35,943 nt of DNA, from assembly GCA_021740085.1 (NCBI GenBank), contig JAIPAL010000022.1, positions 1 to 35,943 on the forward strand, written 5' to 3'. Both the position numbers and the translations under genes were made by a program. Source of the DNA: Crocinitomicaceae bacterium (GTDB taxonomy: Bacteria > Bacteroidota > Bacteroidia > Flavobacteriales_D > Crocinitomicaceae). A model generated the notes under the pieces. That model was not told the origin of the DNA, made no database searches, and was given only the letters and a program-made list of their open reading frames with translations. Positions 24,709 through 33,888 of this stretch are shown one piece after another; within the stretch, counting starts at the first letter, position 1, and the number at the start of each line of letters is the position of its first letter.

Positions 24709-25584
24709 TTATGAATTCAAAGCTTCTGCACCACCAACTATTTCTAAAATTTCATTGGTAATGGCTGCTTGACGTGCTTTATTATACGTCAATTTTAAAC
24801 TTTTTTGTAAATCGCTCGCATTATCGGTCGCCTTGTGCATGGCAGTCATTCGCGCTCCTTGTTCAGAGGCATTTGAATCTAGCAGTGCTTTAAACAATTG
24901 AATCTTCAATGATTTAGGAATGAGCACCTCTATTAAATCCTGCTTGTTCGGTTCAAAAACATAATCTACTGAAACTTGCTTACCTTCAGGTATTATGTTA
25001 AGAACAGGAAGAAATTGTTCTGTTTCTATGGCTTGAGTCGCTGCATTCACAAAACGATTATAGACAATAATGATTTTACTGAATTGCTGGGATTGGTACA
25101 AAGCCATCAATTCTGTTGCAATAGATGCCGTACGATCAAAGGTAAGATCAGAAAAAATGTCTTCCACTGCTACCAACTCATCGTTAATATAATAATTTGG
25201 CGTCCTTTTCAATACGTCTTTCACCTTTTTCCCTAGGCACAATACTTTTACATCATTCGTTTGATAATCGGTAAGTATTAAATGTTGTACTCGTTTAATA
25301 ATGTTATTATTAAAGCCACCACATAATCCTCGATTCGAAGTTATTGCAACAAGAAGAATGCTGTTATTATCGTTTGTTTTCGCTAGTTTGTTTTCAGAAG
25401 CATCAGAAACGGCACTAATATTTTCTAGTATGTCTTTTAACTTACTAGCATACGGTCTTAATTTTGTAACCGCATCTTGTGCACGCTTTAATTTTGCAGC
25501 AGAAACCATCTTCATGGCAGAAGTGATTTGCATCGTAGATCCAACCGATGTAATTCTATTCCGTATTTCTTTTAAATTCGCCAT
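24709..25584 (-). CDS. atpG: ATP synthase F1 gamma subunit
   Basis: Central rotor shaft of the F1 head. The 291-residue chain has the conserved N-terminus (LKEIRNRITSVGSTMQITSA, 4-23) and the C-terminal helix signature ASEQGARMTAMHKATDNA with the end LEIVGGAEAL. It is the last of six ATP synthase genes in the run atpB-E-F-H-A-G, 41 bases after atpA. The response regulator gene follows after 21 bases. Confidence 0.97.
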   Translation of the reverse strand: MANLKEIRNRITSVGSTMQITSAMKMVSAAKLKRAQDAVTKLRPYASKLKDILENISAVSDASENKLAKTNDNNSILLVAITSNRGLCGGFNNNIIKRVQHLILTDYQTNDVKVLCLGKKVKDVLKRTPNYYINDELVAVEDIFSDLTFDRTASIATELMALYQSQQFSKIIIVYNRFVNAATQAIETEQFLPVLNIIPEGKQVSVDYVFEPNKQDLIEVLIPKSLKIQLFKALLDSNASEQGARMTAMHKATDNASDLQKSLKLTYNKARQAAITNEILEIVGGAEALNS

Positions 25585-25625
25585 AGTATTGATTTACAAA
25601 TTGCCAATCGATAAGCTTAATTCAA

Positions 25626-27200
25626 TTAGTATTTCTGTGCTATTTCCTTTGCGCACTTAGTTAAAACATCTGTTATCTCATCCGTATATTTCCCTGCCTT
25701 CAGCGCCACTAGTACATCTGCATGTTTTGCTTCGAGGAAATTAAGGTATTCTTTTTCAAATGCTTTCACTTGATTGATCGGCACATTTTGAATTAATCCT
25801 TTTGTTCCAACAAAAATGATCGCAATTTGCTTTTCAACTGAATATGGATCACCTTCACGTTGCTTCAAAATTTCAACATTTCTTGAACCTTTGTCAAGAA
25901 TAGATTTTGTTGCTGCATCCAAATCAGAACCAAATTTAGCAAACGCTTCTAATTCTCGGTATTGAGCTTGGTCTAACTTTAATGTACCAGCTACCTTTTT
26001 CATGGATTTAATTTGAGCAGATCCACCAACACGAGATACAGAAATACCCACGTTAATTGCTGGACGAACACCTGCATTAAACAAATCAGATTCCAAGAAA
26101 ATTTGACCATCCGTAATAGAAATTACGTTGGTAGGAATATAAGCGGATACATCACCTGCTTGAGTTTCAATGATAGGCAAAGCGGTAAGCGATCCTCCTC
26201 CTTTAACCAAAGGTCTAAGGGATTCCGGTAAATCATTCATTTGACAAGCAATGGTATCATCGCCAATTATTTTTGCAGCACGTTCCAATAAACGAGAGTG
26301 AAGGTAGAAAACATCACCAGGGTATGCTTCACGACCTGGAGGACGACGAAGTAACAATGAAACCTCACGATATGCAACCGCTTGCTTAGATAAATCATCA
26401 AAAACAATAAGTGCCGGCCTTCCAGAATCACGGAAAAACTCACCAATTGCTGCCCCAGTCATTGGCGCATAAAACTGCATTGGTGCAGGATCAGAAGCAT
26501 TTGACGCCACAACCGTAGTATAGGCCATTGCACCTGCATCTTCAAATTTCTTTACGATACCAGCAACAGTTGACCCTTTTTGACCAATAGCTACATAGAT
26601 ACAGTAAACTGTTTCTCCACGATCATAAAATTCACGTTGATTAATAATCGTATCAATAGCCACTGTTGTCTTTCCAGTTTGACGGTCACCAATAATTAAT
26701 TCACGTTGTCCACGACCAATTGGGATCATGGAATCGATCGCTTTAATTCCTGTTTGAAGAGGTTCAGTTACCGGTTGACGAAAAATAACACCCGGTGCTT
26801 TTCGTTCGATAGGCATCTCATAAAGTTCTCCAGTAATTGGTCCTTTACCATCGATAGGCATACCAAGAGTATCCACTACACGCCCCACAACACCTTCTCC
26901 AATTTTAACCGATGCAATCCGGCCTAATCTTTTCACAGTATCTCCCTCTTTTACCAAAGAAGAACGTCCAAGAAGTACAGCACCTACATTATCTTCCTCT
27001 AAATTAAGAGCGATTCCTTGTAAGCCACCTTCGAACTCAATAAGTTCGCCGTATTGAACACCATTTAGTCCATAAATACGTGCGATACCATCCCCTATTT
27101 GAAGAACGGTACCCACTTCTTGCAATTCAGCTTCTGTTCTGAATCCTGATAATTGTTCCCTTAAAATTGCCGAAACCTCTGCTGGATTAATGTCTGCCAT
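25626..27200 (-). CDS. atpA: ATP synthase F1 alpha subunit
   Basis: Non-catalytic nucleotide-binding subunit of F1 at the inner membrane's cytoplasmic face. The 524-residue length is normal. The P-loop GDRQTGKT lies at 171-178, and the conserved alpha signature is visible downstream ([20 protein letters not shown], around residue 292). It has no premature stop and sits between atpH and atpG in the usual order. Confidence 0.98.
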   Translation of the reverse strand: MADINPAEVSAILREQLSGFRTEAELQEVGTVLQIGDGIARIYGLNGVQYGELIEFEGGLQGIALNLEEDNVGAVLLGRSSLVKEGDTVKRLGRIASVKIGEGVVGRVVDTLGMPIDGKGPITGELYEMPIERKAPGVIFRQPVTEPLQTGIKAIDSMIPIGRGQRELIIGDRQTGKTTVAIDTIINQREFYDRGETVYCIYVAIGQKGSTVAGIVKKFEDAGAMAYTTVVASNASDPAPMQFYAPMTGAAIGEFFRDSGRPALIVFDDLSKQAVAYREVSLLLRRPPGREAYPGDVFYLHSRLLERAAKIIGDDTIACQMNDLPESLRPLVKGGGSLTALPIIETQAGDVSAYIPTNVISITDGQIFLESDLFNAGVRPAINVGISVSRVGGSAQIKSMKKVAGTLKLDQAQYRELEAFAKFGSDLDAATKSILDKGSRNVEILKQREGDPYSVEKQIAIIFVGTKGLIQNVPINQVKAFEKEYLNFLEAKHADVLVALKAGKYTDEITDVLTKCAKEIAQKY

Positions 27201-27233
27201 TTTATTTTATTTTTAGTTAGTAAGCCTTGTGAC

Positions 27234-27767
27234 TTATTTTGTTAATTCTTGTCTTAAATTTTTTATTTTACTTGAAACCGAAGCGTCAATTTGATTATCT
27301 CCTATGGTGATTATGAATCCGCCAATTAATGCAGGATCTATCTTTTCAGTAAGTTGAAGTTCGCCTGTAAATGTCTTAGCTAATTTCTCCATTATTTTTT
27401 TTCTGCTTTGCGCATCAAGCGCAACGGCACTGGTAATATTCCCAGAAACAATTCCACGGTGATTTTCGAGTAATGAATTGTATCCTGATGCAATATTTGG
27501 CAACATTTCTGACCTGCCATTCTTTACAATTAAAGCAATAAATCCAGCTGTTAAAGGCTGTAGATCAACAAATAACTTAGAAATTACAGTTATTTTTTTG
27601 TCCGATTTGATAATTGGTGAATTAAGGAAAGAAATAAAATCACGGGACGATTCAGCCACGCCTAAAATTCTTGCCATATCAAACGAAACAAGATCAATGA
27701 CCTTTTGCTCTATTGCCATTTCCAATAACGCTTTCGCGTATCTAATTGCAGCTTTAGTTGATTTCAT
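27234..27767 (-). CDS. atpH: ATP synthase F1 delta subunit
   Basis: Stator-linking delta subunit of 177 residues. The N-terminal helical part (KAAIRYAKALLEMAIEQ, 5-21) and the C-terminal DPALIGGFIITIGDNQIDASV motif region (with IGGF near 147-150) are the recognisable marks of this weakly conserved family. It begins 3 bases after the atpF stop and ends 33 bases before atpA. Confidence 0.94.
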   Translation of the reverse strand: MKSTKAAIRYAKALLEMAIEQKVIDLVSFDMARILGVAESSRDFISFLNSPIIKSDKKITVISKLFVDLQPLTAGFIALIVKNGRSEMLPNIASGYNSLLENHRGIVSGNITSAVALDAQSRKKIMEKLAKTFTGELQLTEKIDPALIGGFIITIGDNQIDASVSSKIKNLRQELTK

Positions 27768-27770
27768 GGA

Positions 27771-28265
27771 TTAATTCATGTTAATATCATCCGCTAACTT
27801 CTCCGCTAACTCTTTTTGTTTTGAATCTGATGTTAGTTCTGTCCGAACAATTTTTTCAGCAATGTCTAAGGAAAAACCTGCCAACTGATTTTTTAAATCG
27901 CGAATGGCTGCATCTTTTTCAGAAGCAATGATTGCTTTAGCGCTTTCAACAATTTTATTTGCCTCTTCCTTTGCTTTATTTTTTGCTGCTTCTACCATAC
28001 CAGTTGCTGTTTCTTTTGCATCATTCATTATAGCATCACGTTCAGCTCTTGCTTCTTTTAATATCTTTTCATTTTCTGCCTGAAGCATAAGCATTTCTGC
28101 TCTTGTTTTATCTGCCAACTCTAATGCTTCATGGATTTTTTGTCCCCTAGCATTTACCGCATTTAAAATCGGCTTCCAAGCAAATTTTGCCAATAAAAAT
28201 AACAAAAGACAAAAAACTAATGCTGTCCAAAACAACAAACCGTAATCAGGTAATATCAAGTCCAT
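27771..28265 (-). CDS. atpF: ATP synthase Fo b subunit
   Basis: Peripheral stalk subunit of 164 residues. One N-terminal membrane helix (about 8-26, LLFWTALVFCLLLFLLAKFAW) is followed by a long charged coiled coil rich in Lys, Glu and Ala up to about residue 125. It is separated from atpE by a 77-base gap that holds a strong hairpin, so it may be expressed at a lower level than atpE. Confidence 0.95.
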   Translation of the reverse strand: MDLILPDYGLLFWTALVFCLLLFLLAKFAWKPILNAVNARGQKIHEALELADKTRAEMLMLQAENEKILKEARAERDAIMNDAKETATGMVEAAKNKAKEEANKIVESAKAIIASEKDAAIRDLKNQLAGFSLDIAEKIVRTELTSDSKQKELAEKLADDINMN

Positions 28266-28299
28266 ATTTCAGTATTTTATTTTTAATTTTTAAGCTAAA

Positions 28300-28334
28300 A
28301 ATATGAACCGCAACCAACCGTTGCGGTTCATATT
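28300..28334 (-). terminator. strong hairpin between atpE and atpF (partial terminator or processing site)
   Basis: AATATGAACCGCAAC (28300-28314) pairs perfectly over 15 bases with 28320-28334 around loop CAACC. In the direction of transcription it is followed by only a short T-run (TTTTT then AGC), so it may attenuate or stabilise atpE RNA rather than end all transcription. Confidence 0.75.
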
Positions 28335-28342
28335 GTTTTTTT

Positions 28343-28597
<255 letters not shown>

Positions 28598-29737
28598 TTA
28601 ATGATGCGCTTCTTCCACCGCAGCACCTATAAACAATGCGGAAAGCATTGTAAAAAGATACGCCTGTAAAAACGCAACTAACAATTCCAAAATCGATATA
28701 AACAAAGCCATTGGGACCGACAAGGCGCTCCAAGCAATACTTTTATTTATAAAAATTAAGGAAATGAGTGCTAAAATGATAATATGTCCTGCCGTAACGT
28801 TGGCAAAAAGTCGAATCATTAAAGCAATGGGTTTGGTGAAAATTCCAATAATCTCTATTGGAACCATAATAATTAAAATAGGAATTGGAACGCCTGGTGT
28901 GGCAAATATATGTCTCCAATAATTCTTATTTCCTGAAAAAACAGTTATTAATAAGGTGAATAATGCCAGAAAAAGGGTAACACTGATGTTTCCAGTTAAG
29001 TTAGCGCCACCTGGAAGAATCGGCACCATTCCCAATAAATTATTCAATAATATAAAAAAGAAAGCCGTCAAAAGGTAAGGGACATATTTTCTGTATTTGT
29101 GCTCACCAATATTTGCTATGGCAATGTCATCTTGAACTAGCAGTACCAAGGGCTCCAAAAACTTAGCTATTCCTTTAGGTGCAATAGCGCCATTTTTCTT
29201 ATAGAACCTAGCCATACTAAACATTATTAGGATAAGTAGGAAGGCACCAATAAATAGAGACGTGACATTTTTGGTAATAGACAAGTCCAATGGCATCGCA
29301 TTGTGTGGGTGACCATCTTCGAAATGCATTTTCCCTTGCGATAAGCGGTATATTTTCTCATGGAATAGAGCGTAGCCTTCTGCTGGGCCTTCACCTAACA
29401 AATAACTGAGTTTTTCACCTGTTTTTTCATCTTTATCCACCACTTTTAATCCATGATAAAAATGACTAGCATTAAAAACCTGAAATCCATTATCATATAA
29501 AATAACGGGAAGGTGTAAAGAAACTCCTTCGTGCTCGCTGCCCCACAAATGCCATTCATGTGCATCTTTAACGTGGTGCATAATCATTTCATTAACATCA
29601 AACTCTTCTTCAACCGCATCAACAGCAGTGGCCTGCTTAGCATTTATTGATGTGGCTTTCTGTGCCGAAAACTTTGATGGGATAAGCACCAAAAAAAGAA
29701 TAAAAACAACCTGTGTAAAAAGCTTTGCAAATGTCAT
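28598..29737 (-). CDS. atpB: ATP synthase Fo a subunit
   Basis: The stator a subunit guides protons across the membrane. The 379-residue chain is much longer than the E. coli protein: it has a signal-like hydrophobic N-terminus (about 5-25) and an extra periplasmic domain up to about 155, then five to six membrane helices. The essential Arg is in the MIRLFANVTAGH motif. A long N-terminal extension is common in Bacteroidetes. It is the first gene of the operon with a consensus -7 box upstream and a small hairpin in the leader. Confidence 0.96.
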   Translation of the reverse strand: MTFAKLFTQVVFILFLVLIPSKFSAQKATSINAKQATAVDAVEEEFDVNEMIMHHVKDAHEWHLWGSEHEGVSLHLPVILYDNGFQVFNASHFYHGLKVVDKDEKTGEKLSYLLGEGPAEGYALFHEKIYRLSQGKMHFEDGHPHNAMPLDLSITKNVTSLFIGAFLLILIMFSMARFYKKNGAIAPKGIAKFLEPLVLLVQDDIAIANIGEHKYRKYVPYLLTAFFFILLNNLLGMVPILPGGANLTGNISVTLFLALFTLLITVFSGNKNYWRHIFATPGVPIPILIIMVPIEIIGIFTKPIALMIRLFANVTAGHIIILALISLIFINKSIAWSALSVPMALFISILELLVAFLQAYLFTMLSALFIGAAVEEAHH

Positions 29738-29751
29738 TTAATCATTTTTTA

Positions 29752-29765
29752 GAGGAAAAATCCTC
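29752..29765 (-). other. small hairpin in the leader of the ATP synthase operon
   Basis: GAGGA (29752-29756) pairs with TCCTC (29761-29765) around AAAA, 14 bases before the atpB start codon and after the predicted transcription start. It could affect translation or stability; it may also be chance. Confidence 0.3.
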
Positions 29766-29777
29766 ATAAATTTTGTG

Positions 29778-29785
29778 CAAAGGTA
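29778..29785 (-). promoter_or_regulatory. -7 promoter element TACCTTTG of the ATP synthase operon
   Basis: Exact TAnnTTTG match on the minus strand, 40 bases upstream of the atpB ATG. The base triplet at the -33 distance is GTT rather than TTG. Confidence 0.6.
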
Positions 29786-29810
29786 GCAAATCTTTCTAGA
29801 GTTGAACTAA

Positions 29811-30365
29811 TTAATCAGTAACTTTTTTCTCTCTTTTTTCACGAATTGAGCGGTACAATTTTATCGCCAAGAACAAGGAAAGCCCAGCACCAAAAAAACC
29901 AATGGTGCCATACATCCAATCCATCGTGCTTTTCATTTCTACAAGGAAAATAATAACCACTAATAATAAAGTGGCCGCTTCATTCCAGATCCTTAATCCA
30001 AAGGACGTCCAAACAACTTTGCCTGTAAATAAATCATTCATAATTTTCTGGCAGGCAAAATGATAAACAGCCAATAAGACGACAAATGACAACTTAATAT
30101 ACATCCAAGGCTGGTTGTAGGCAGCGGTATTTATCCAAAGAATCCACAAGCCAAAGAAAAAGGTGAGGTACATGGATGGCGTGGTAATGTACCACCAGAG
30201 TTTTTTCTGCATGATGATAAATTGCTTTATCAAAATATCGCGTTCTTGCTCCTCTTTTTTGTAGGCTTCTGTATGATAAATAAACAAGCGGACCATGTAA
30301 AACAAGCCGGCGAACCAACAAACAACAAAAATTATATGCAACGATTTTACGGCTTCAATACTCAT
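29811..30365 (-). CDS. hemJ: protoporphyrinogen IX oxidase, HemJ type
   Basis: Oxidises protoporphyrinogen IX to protoporphyrin IX, the step before iron insertion in haem synthesis. The 184-residue membrane protein has the HemJ opening LHIIFVVCWFAGLFYMVRLFIYH (residues 9-31, with the conserved H10) and four hydrophobic segments. It lies upstream of the ATP synthase operon on the same strand, and divergently from the gene run leading to hemA-hemC-hemD, so the locus holds four haem-pathway genes. A -7 box four bases before the ATG suggests a leaderless message. Confidence 0.9.
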   Translation of the reverse strand: MSIEAVKSLHIIFVVCWFAGLFYMVRLFIYHTEAYKKEEQERDILIKQFIIMQKKLWWYITTPSMYLTFFFGLWILWINTAAYNQPWMYIKLSFVVLLAVYHFACQKIMNDLFTGKVVWTSFGLRIWNEAATLLLVVIIFLVEMKSTMDWMYGTIGFFGAGLSLFLAIKLYRSIREKREKKVTD

Positions 30366-30369
30366 GCCT

Positions 30370-30377
30370 CAAAAGTA
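30370..30377 (-). promoter_or_regulatory. -7 promoter element TACTTTTG of hemJ
   Basis: Exact TAnnTTTG match, with a four-base gap (AGGC) to the ATG at 30365. No TTG at the -33 distance. Same geometry as the boxes before the YgiQ and antitoxin genes. Confidence 0.5.
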
Positions 30378-30401
30378 ATCATTTACATAGAAAAAAGCCA
30401 C

Positions 30402-30432
30402 TTGCATATTAAACAAATAGCACTTAATATTG
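30402..30432 (+). promoter_or_regulatory. -33/-7 promoter of the secreted-protein/epimerase unit
   Basis: TTG (30402-30404) is followed after 20 bases by TAATATTG (30425-30432), one mismatch from TAnnTTTG, 15 bases before ATG 30448. Confidence 0.4.
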
Positions 30433-30447
30433 TACAACTCAATTTCA

Positions 30448-31251
30448 ATGGTACGTCGTCTAATTTTGTGTTTCCTTATTCCCATAACCGTTGGTTATTC
30501 GCAGAGTTCTAATTTATCAATTGATGGCTATTATCAAGGATTGAATCTTTACGTTTCGAACCCCTACCAAAGCGATGGATTTGGATTTTGTATCAGCAAA
30601 GTATTGGTCAATGGAAATGTATTGCCCGCTACCATTCAAAACGAACATTTTCAAATCGACCTTAGTTTATTTGGCCTAACAAAAGGGGATGAACTGTTTG
30701 TAGAATTGGAACATTATGCAGGATGCACCCCTCGATTTATCAACCCGGAAGTGCTTTTGCCTAAAAGCACCTTTGTCTTGGCTTCGTTAACAGCAGCAAC
30801 AAATGGCTCCATTAGTTGGTCTACAAAAAGTGAGGCAGGAAGACTTCCATTTCTGGTTGAGCAATATAAATGGGGACGTTGGGTTTCAGCGGGTGAAATA
30901 CAGGGCAATGGAAGTCCAGGACTCAACCAATACCGATTAGACATCATTCCACATAGTGGGTACAATAAAGTTAGAATTGTTCAAATTGACAACACGCAAA
31001 AAAAAAGGGTGTCGAAAGAAGTTGGTTTTAATTCAACTACCAAAAAAGTGATTAAAACGCCCGCCAAAGTAAAAGATATTATTTATTTTAGTTCGGATTC
31101 AAAACCTGCAAAAACAAAGTTTGAACTCTATGATGCCTTTGGTAATTTACTCAAAAAGGGCTTCGACAGTCAAATTGATTGTAAACAATTATTAAACGGC
31201 ATCTATTTTATCAATTTCGACAACTCCTCTGAGAAATTTATTAAGTACTAA
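30448..31251 (+). CDS. secreted protein of unknown function with T9SS-like C-terminal domain
   Basis: This 267-residue protein has a signal peptide (about 1-18, MVRRLILCFLIPITVGYSQ), a beta-rich body with no motif I know, and a C-terminal beta domain (about 200-267) reading FELYDAFGNLL and LLNGIYFINF near its end, which resembles a T9SS type A sorting domain without the usual PNP motif. The start was set at ATG 30448; a TTG six codons earlier lies at the promoter box. The stop is one base before the methylmalonyl-CoA epimerase ATG, so the two are probably co-transcribed, for no obvious reason. Confidence 0.75.
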   Translation: MVRRLILCFLIPITVGYSQSSNLSIDGYYQGLNLYVSNPYQSDGFGFCISKVLVNGNVLPATIQNEHFQIDLSLFGLTKGDELFVELEHYAGCTPRFINPEVLLPKSTFVLASLTAATNGSISWSTKSEAGRLPFLVEQYKWGRWVSAGEIQGNGSPGLNQYRLDIIPHSGYNKVRIVQIDNTQKKRVSKEVGFNSTTKKVIKTPAKVKDIIYFSSDSKPAKTKFELYDAFGNLLKKGFDSQIDCKQLLNGIYFINFDNSSEKFIKY

Positions 31252-31252
31252 C

Positions 31253-31657
31253 ATGATAAAACACATTGAGCACATTGGAATTGCCGTAGAAAACATCGAG
31301 TCCGCCTTAAAAACCTATGAAAATTTATTAGGAGTAAGCTGCTACAAAACGGAAATTGTTGAATCGGAATTAGTGAGAACCGCTTTTTTAAAAATAGGAG
31401 ATTCAAAAATTGAACTGCTGGAAGCAATGGATCCTATTTCACCCATTGGAAAGTTCTTGGCAAAAAAGGGGGAAGGGTTTCATCATATCGCCTTTGAAGT
31501 AGATGATATTCACGCAGAAATAAAACGCCTTAGCTCCTTAGGCTTTGAGATGATCCACGAAACACCGAAACCCGGAGCAGACAACAAACTCATTGCTTTT
31601 CTTCACCCGAAATCTACACAAAAATTATTGGTGGAAATCTGTCAAGAAATCCGCTAA
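31253..31657 (+). CDS. mce: methylmalonyl-CoA epimerase
   Basis: Interconverts the (R) and (S) forms of methylmalonyl-CoA in propionate metabolism. This 134-residue single-domain glyoxalase-fold protein has the family pattern: IEHIGIAVENIESAL (5-19), IGDSKIELLEAM (48-59), GFHHIAFEVDD (75-85), and LLVEI near the end. Likely metal ligands are H7, E56, H78 and E128, by analogy to the family. It sits directly after the secreted-protein gene; the mutase genes are not in the window. Confidence 0.93.
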   Translation: MIKHIEHIGIAVENIESALKTYENLLGVSCYKTEIVESELVRTAFLKIGDSKIELLEAMDPISPIGKFLAKKGEGFHHIAFEVDDIHAEIKRLSSLGFEMIHETPKPGADNKLIAFLHPKSTQKLLVEICQEIR

Positions 31658-31772
31658 CACAAGCCCTTTTTTTCTTGTTGTAATTTAAATCAACTATAAA
31701 TAAGGCTTCATGACAATCCTATGACAATTGAACGGGATGCACTTGCGAAATTTGCACTAAAATAGATTAAAC

Positions 31773-33002
31773 TTGCTAGCCGAACTTCATACAATAGCCT
31801 TTACTCACCGTCGATTTGAAGTAGGAAAAATTGGTGCTTTGCACATTGAGGTAGAAGATCAATTAGTTCGATTACCTAAAGTAAAAACAAAATTTAAACT
31901 CCCAGAACTTTTATTTATTTCTACGTGTAACCGAGTAGAAATAAGCTTTTTTGCGACTGATGAGATTACTAATTCGTGGTTGTTTGATTTTCTGCAAGCG
32001 CTTTACCCTTCAATTAATTCATCAACAATTACGGATTACCTTATCAACCTTGAATTATATAAAGACGAAAAGGCAATTGAACATGCTTTCTCGGTAGCAT
32101 CTTCCATCGACTCCATGATTGTGGGTGAACGCGAAATCATCACGCAAGTTCGAACGGCCTATGAGCATTGTCGGAAAGCAGGATTAACCGGTGATCGATT
32201 TCGTCTATTAATGAAGCATGTGATCGAAACGGCTAAAAAAGTGTATACCGAAACCAGTATTGCGACGAAACCCGTTTCTGTCGTTTCACTTGCCTACCAA
32301 CATTTAAAGCGATTAAACATTGGCTTAGACGCTCGAATTTTAGTAATTGGTGCAGGCGTTACCAATACAACGATGTGTCGGTATTTAAAAAAACATGGTT
32401 TTAAGAATTTTGCCGTATTTAATAGGACAGTGGCAAAAGGGCAATTATTAGCGGAGGAATTGAAAGGTGTAAATTACCGATTAGAGGAATTATCCAATTA
32501 TAAAATGGGGTTTGATGTTATCATTTCTTGTACAGGAACAGATTTTCATGTCATATCTCCGGAGATTTATAGCTCCTTACTTAATGGTGAAGTGGATAAA
32601 AAAATTGTGATTGATATTGCGATACCACAAGATTTAAACCCAATAATTGCAGAAAATCATTCCCTTACGCATATTTCTGTGGATGTCCTTCAAAAAATAT
32701 CGAACCAAAACTTAAAAGAAAGAACGAAAGAAGTAGACCACGTAATGCAAATTATTGAAATTGCTCTGATTGATTTCCGAACAAAAGTCAAAGAACGCGA
32801 TGTAGAAGTGGCCATGAAATCGGTTCCTAAACAAGTGAAAGACATAAAGGCAACTGCCATTAATGATGTTTTTAAAACGGAAATTGAAAACATGGACGAG
32901 CAGTCGCGCGAGGTTCTTGAAAAAGTAATCGGCTACATGGAGAAAAAATACATCAGTGGTCCAATGAAATTAGCGAAGAAAATCATTCTAGATAATGTCT
33001 GA
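31773..33002 (+). CDS. hemA: glutamyl-tRNA reductase
   Basis: Reduces glutamyl-tRNA to glutamate-1-semialdehyde, the first committed step of C5 haem synthesis. The 409-residue chain shows the catalytic C52 in STCNRVE, the EREI segment (VGEREIITQVR), a Rossmann NADPH domain (ILVIGAG near 184-190) and a C-terminal dimerisation helix. The start is TTG 31773: an in-frame TAA lies four codons upstream, and no ATG precedes the conserved N-terminus LHTIAFTHR. The gene overlaps hemC by 8 bases. Confidence 0.93.
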   Translation: MLAELHTIAFTHRRFEVGKIGALHIEVEDQLVRLPKVKTKFKLPELLFISTCNRVEISFFATDEITNSWLFDFLQALYPSINSSTITDYLINLELYKDEKAIEHAFSVASSIDSMIVGEREIITQVRTAYEHCRKAGLTGDRFRLLMKHVIETAKKVYTETSIATKPVSVVSLAYQHLKRLNIGLDARILVIGAGVTNTTMCRYLKKHGFKNFAVFNRTVAKGQLLAEELKGVNYRLEELSNYKMGFDVIISCTGTDFHVISPEIYSSLLNGEVDKKIVIDIAIPQDLNPIIAENHSLTHISVDVLQKISNQNLKERTKEVDHVMQIIEIALIDFRTKVKERDVEVAMKSVPKQVKDIKATAINDVFKTEIENMDEQSREVLEKVIGYMEKKYISGPMKLAKKIILDNV

Positions 33003-33888
33003 GGATCAACACATACGAATCGGTACGCGGGGAAGCGACTTAGCGCTATGGCAAGCCAATCATGTAAAACAACAATTAGAAAACCTTGGAACGAGTGTTT
33101 CAATTCAAATCATCAGCACGCAAGGTGATCGCATCCAAGATTTGAGCTTCGATAAATTGGAAGGAAAAGGGTTTTTCACCAAAGAAATAGAGCAGGCACT
33201 TTTAAATAATGAAATTGACCTAGCGATTCATTCCCATAAAGATTTAGAAACCAATCCACCCGAAGGATTAGAGATTGTTGCTGTATCGGAAAGAGAAGAC
33301 CCCGCCGAATTATTGTTGATTCACCCCAACGCTATAGCGGAAGAAAAGGAATGGAGACTCAAAGAAAATGCAAGCATCGGAACCTCTTCTGCCCGCAGAA
33401 AATCGCAAGTGTTAGCGCATCGTCCTGATTTAATCATCAAAGAATTACGCGGCAATGTACCCACACGAATTGCCAAATTACGTGCTGGAGAATACGATGC
33501 CATCCTTCTAGCGAAAGCTGGAGTAAGCCGCTTGAAACTAGATTTAAGTGATTTAATCGTCGTGCGCTTAGATCCAAAAATCATGGTTCCTGCACCTGCA
33601 CAAGGCGTGCTTGGTTTACAAATACGCAGCAATGACGAACGCACAAAATCCCTTGTTTCTCCTTTAAATGATAAGGCGGTACACGCATTAATTGCCATTG
33701 AACGCAAAGTCTTAAATCTTATGGAGGGTGGCTGTCAATTGCCCTTGGGAGTTTATAACGAGGGGGAGTTCATCCATGTCACCCATGCCCACAACGCAGG
33801 AGAAGCGGCGGTCTATTTCCAATTTGAAGCGAATGGAAACTCAGACATTGCGGCGCACATTGCTTCGGTTTTGAAAGCGCGCTCATGA
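32995..33888 (+). CDS. hemC: porphobilinogen deaminase (hydroxymethylbilane synthase)
   Basis: Joins four porphobilinogen units into hydroxymethylbilane in the cytoplasm. The 297-residue protein has the opening RIGTRGSDLALWQA (8-21), the catalytic Asp D83 in IHSHKDLE, the PTRIAKL and PAPAQG stretches, and C247 in EGGCQLPLG, the cysteine that holds the dipyrromethane cofactor. It overlaps hemA by 8 bases and hemD by 4, so the three genes are almost certainly one operon. Confidence 0.97.
   Translation: MSEDQHIRIGTRGSDLALWQANHVKQQLENLGTSVSIQIISTQGDRIQDLSFDKLEGKGFFTKEIEQALLNNEIDLAIHSHKDLETNPPEGLEIVAVSEREDPAELLLIHPNAIAEEKEWRLKENASIGTSSARRKSQVLAHRPDLIIKELRGNVPTRIAKLRAGEYDAILLAKAGVSRLKLDLSDLIVVRLDPKIMVPAPAQGVLGLQIRSNDERTKSLVSPLNDKAVHALIAIERKVLNLMEGGCQLPLGVYNEGEFIHVTHAHNAGEAAVYFQFEANGNSDIAAHIASVLKARS

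Noticed and set aside
33321..33707. 128-codon minus-strand ORF inside hemC
   Set aside because: Shadow; hemC has all its catalytic motifs across this stretch.
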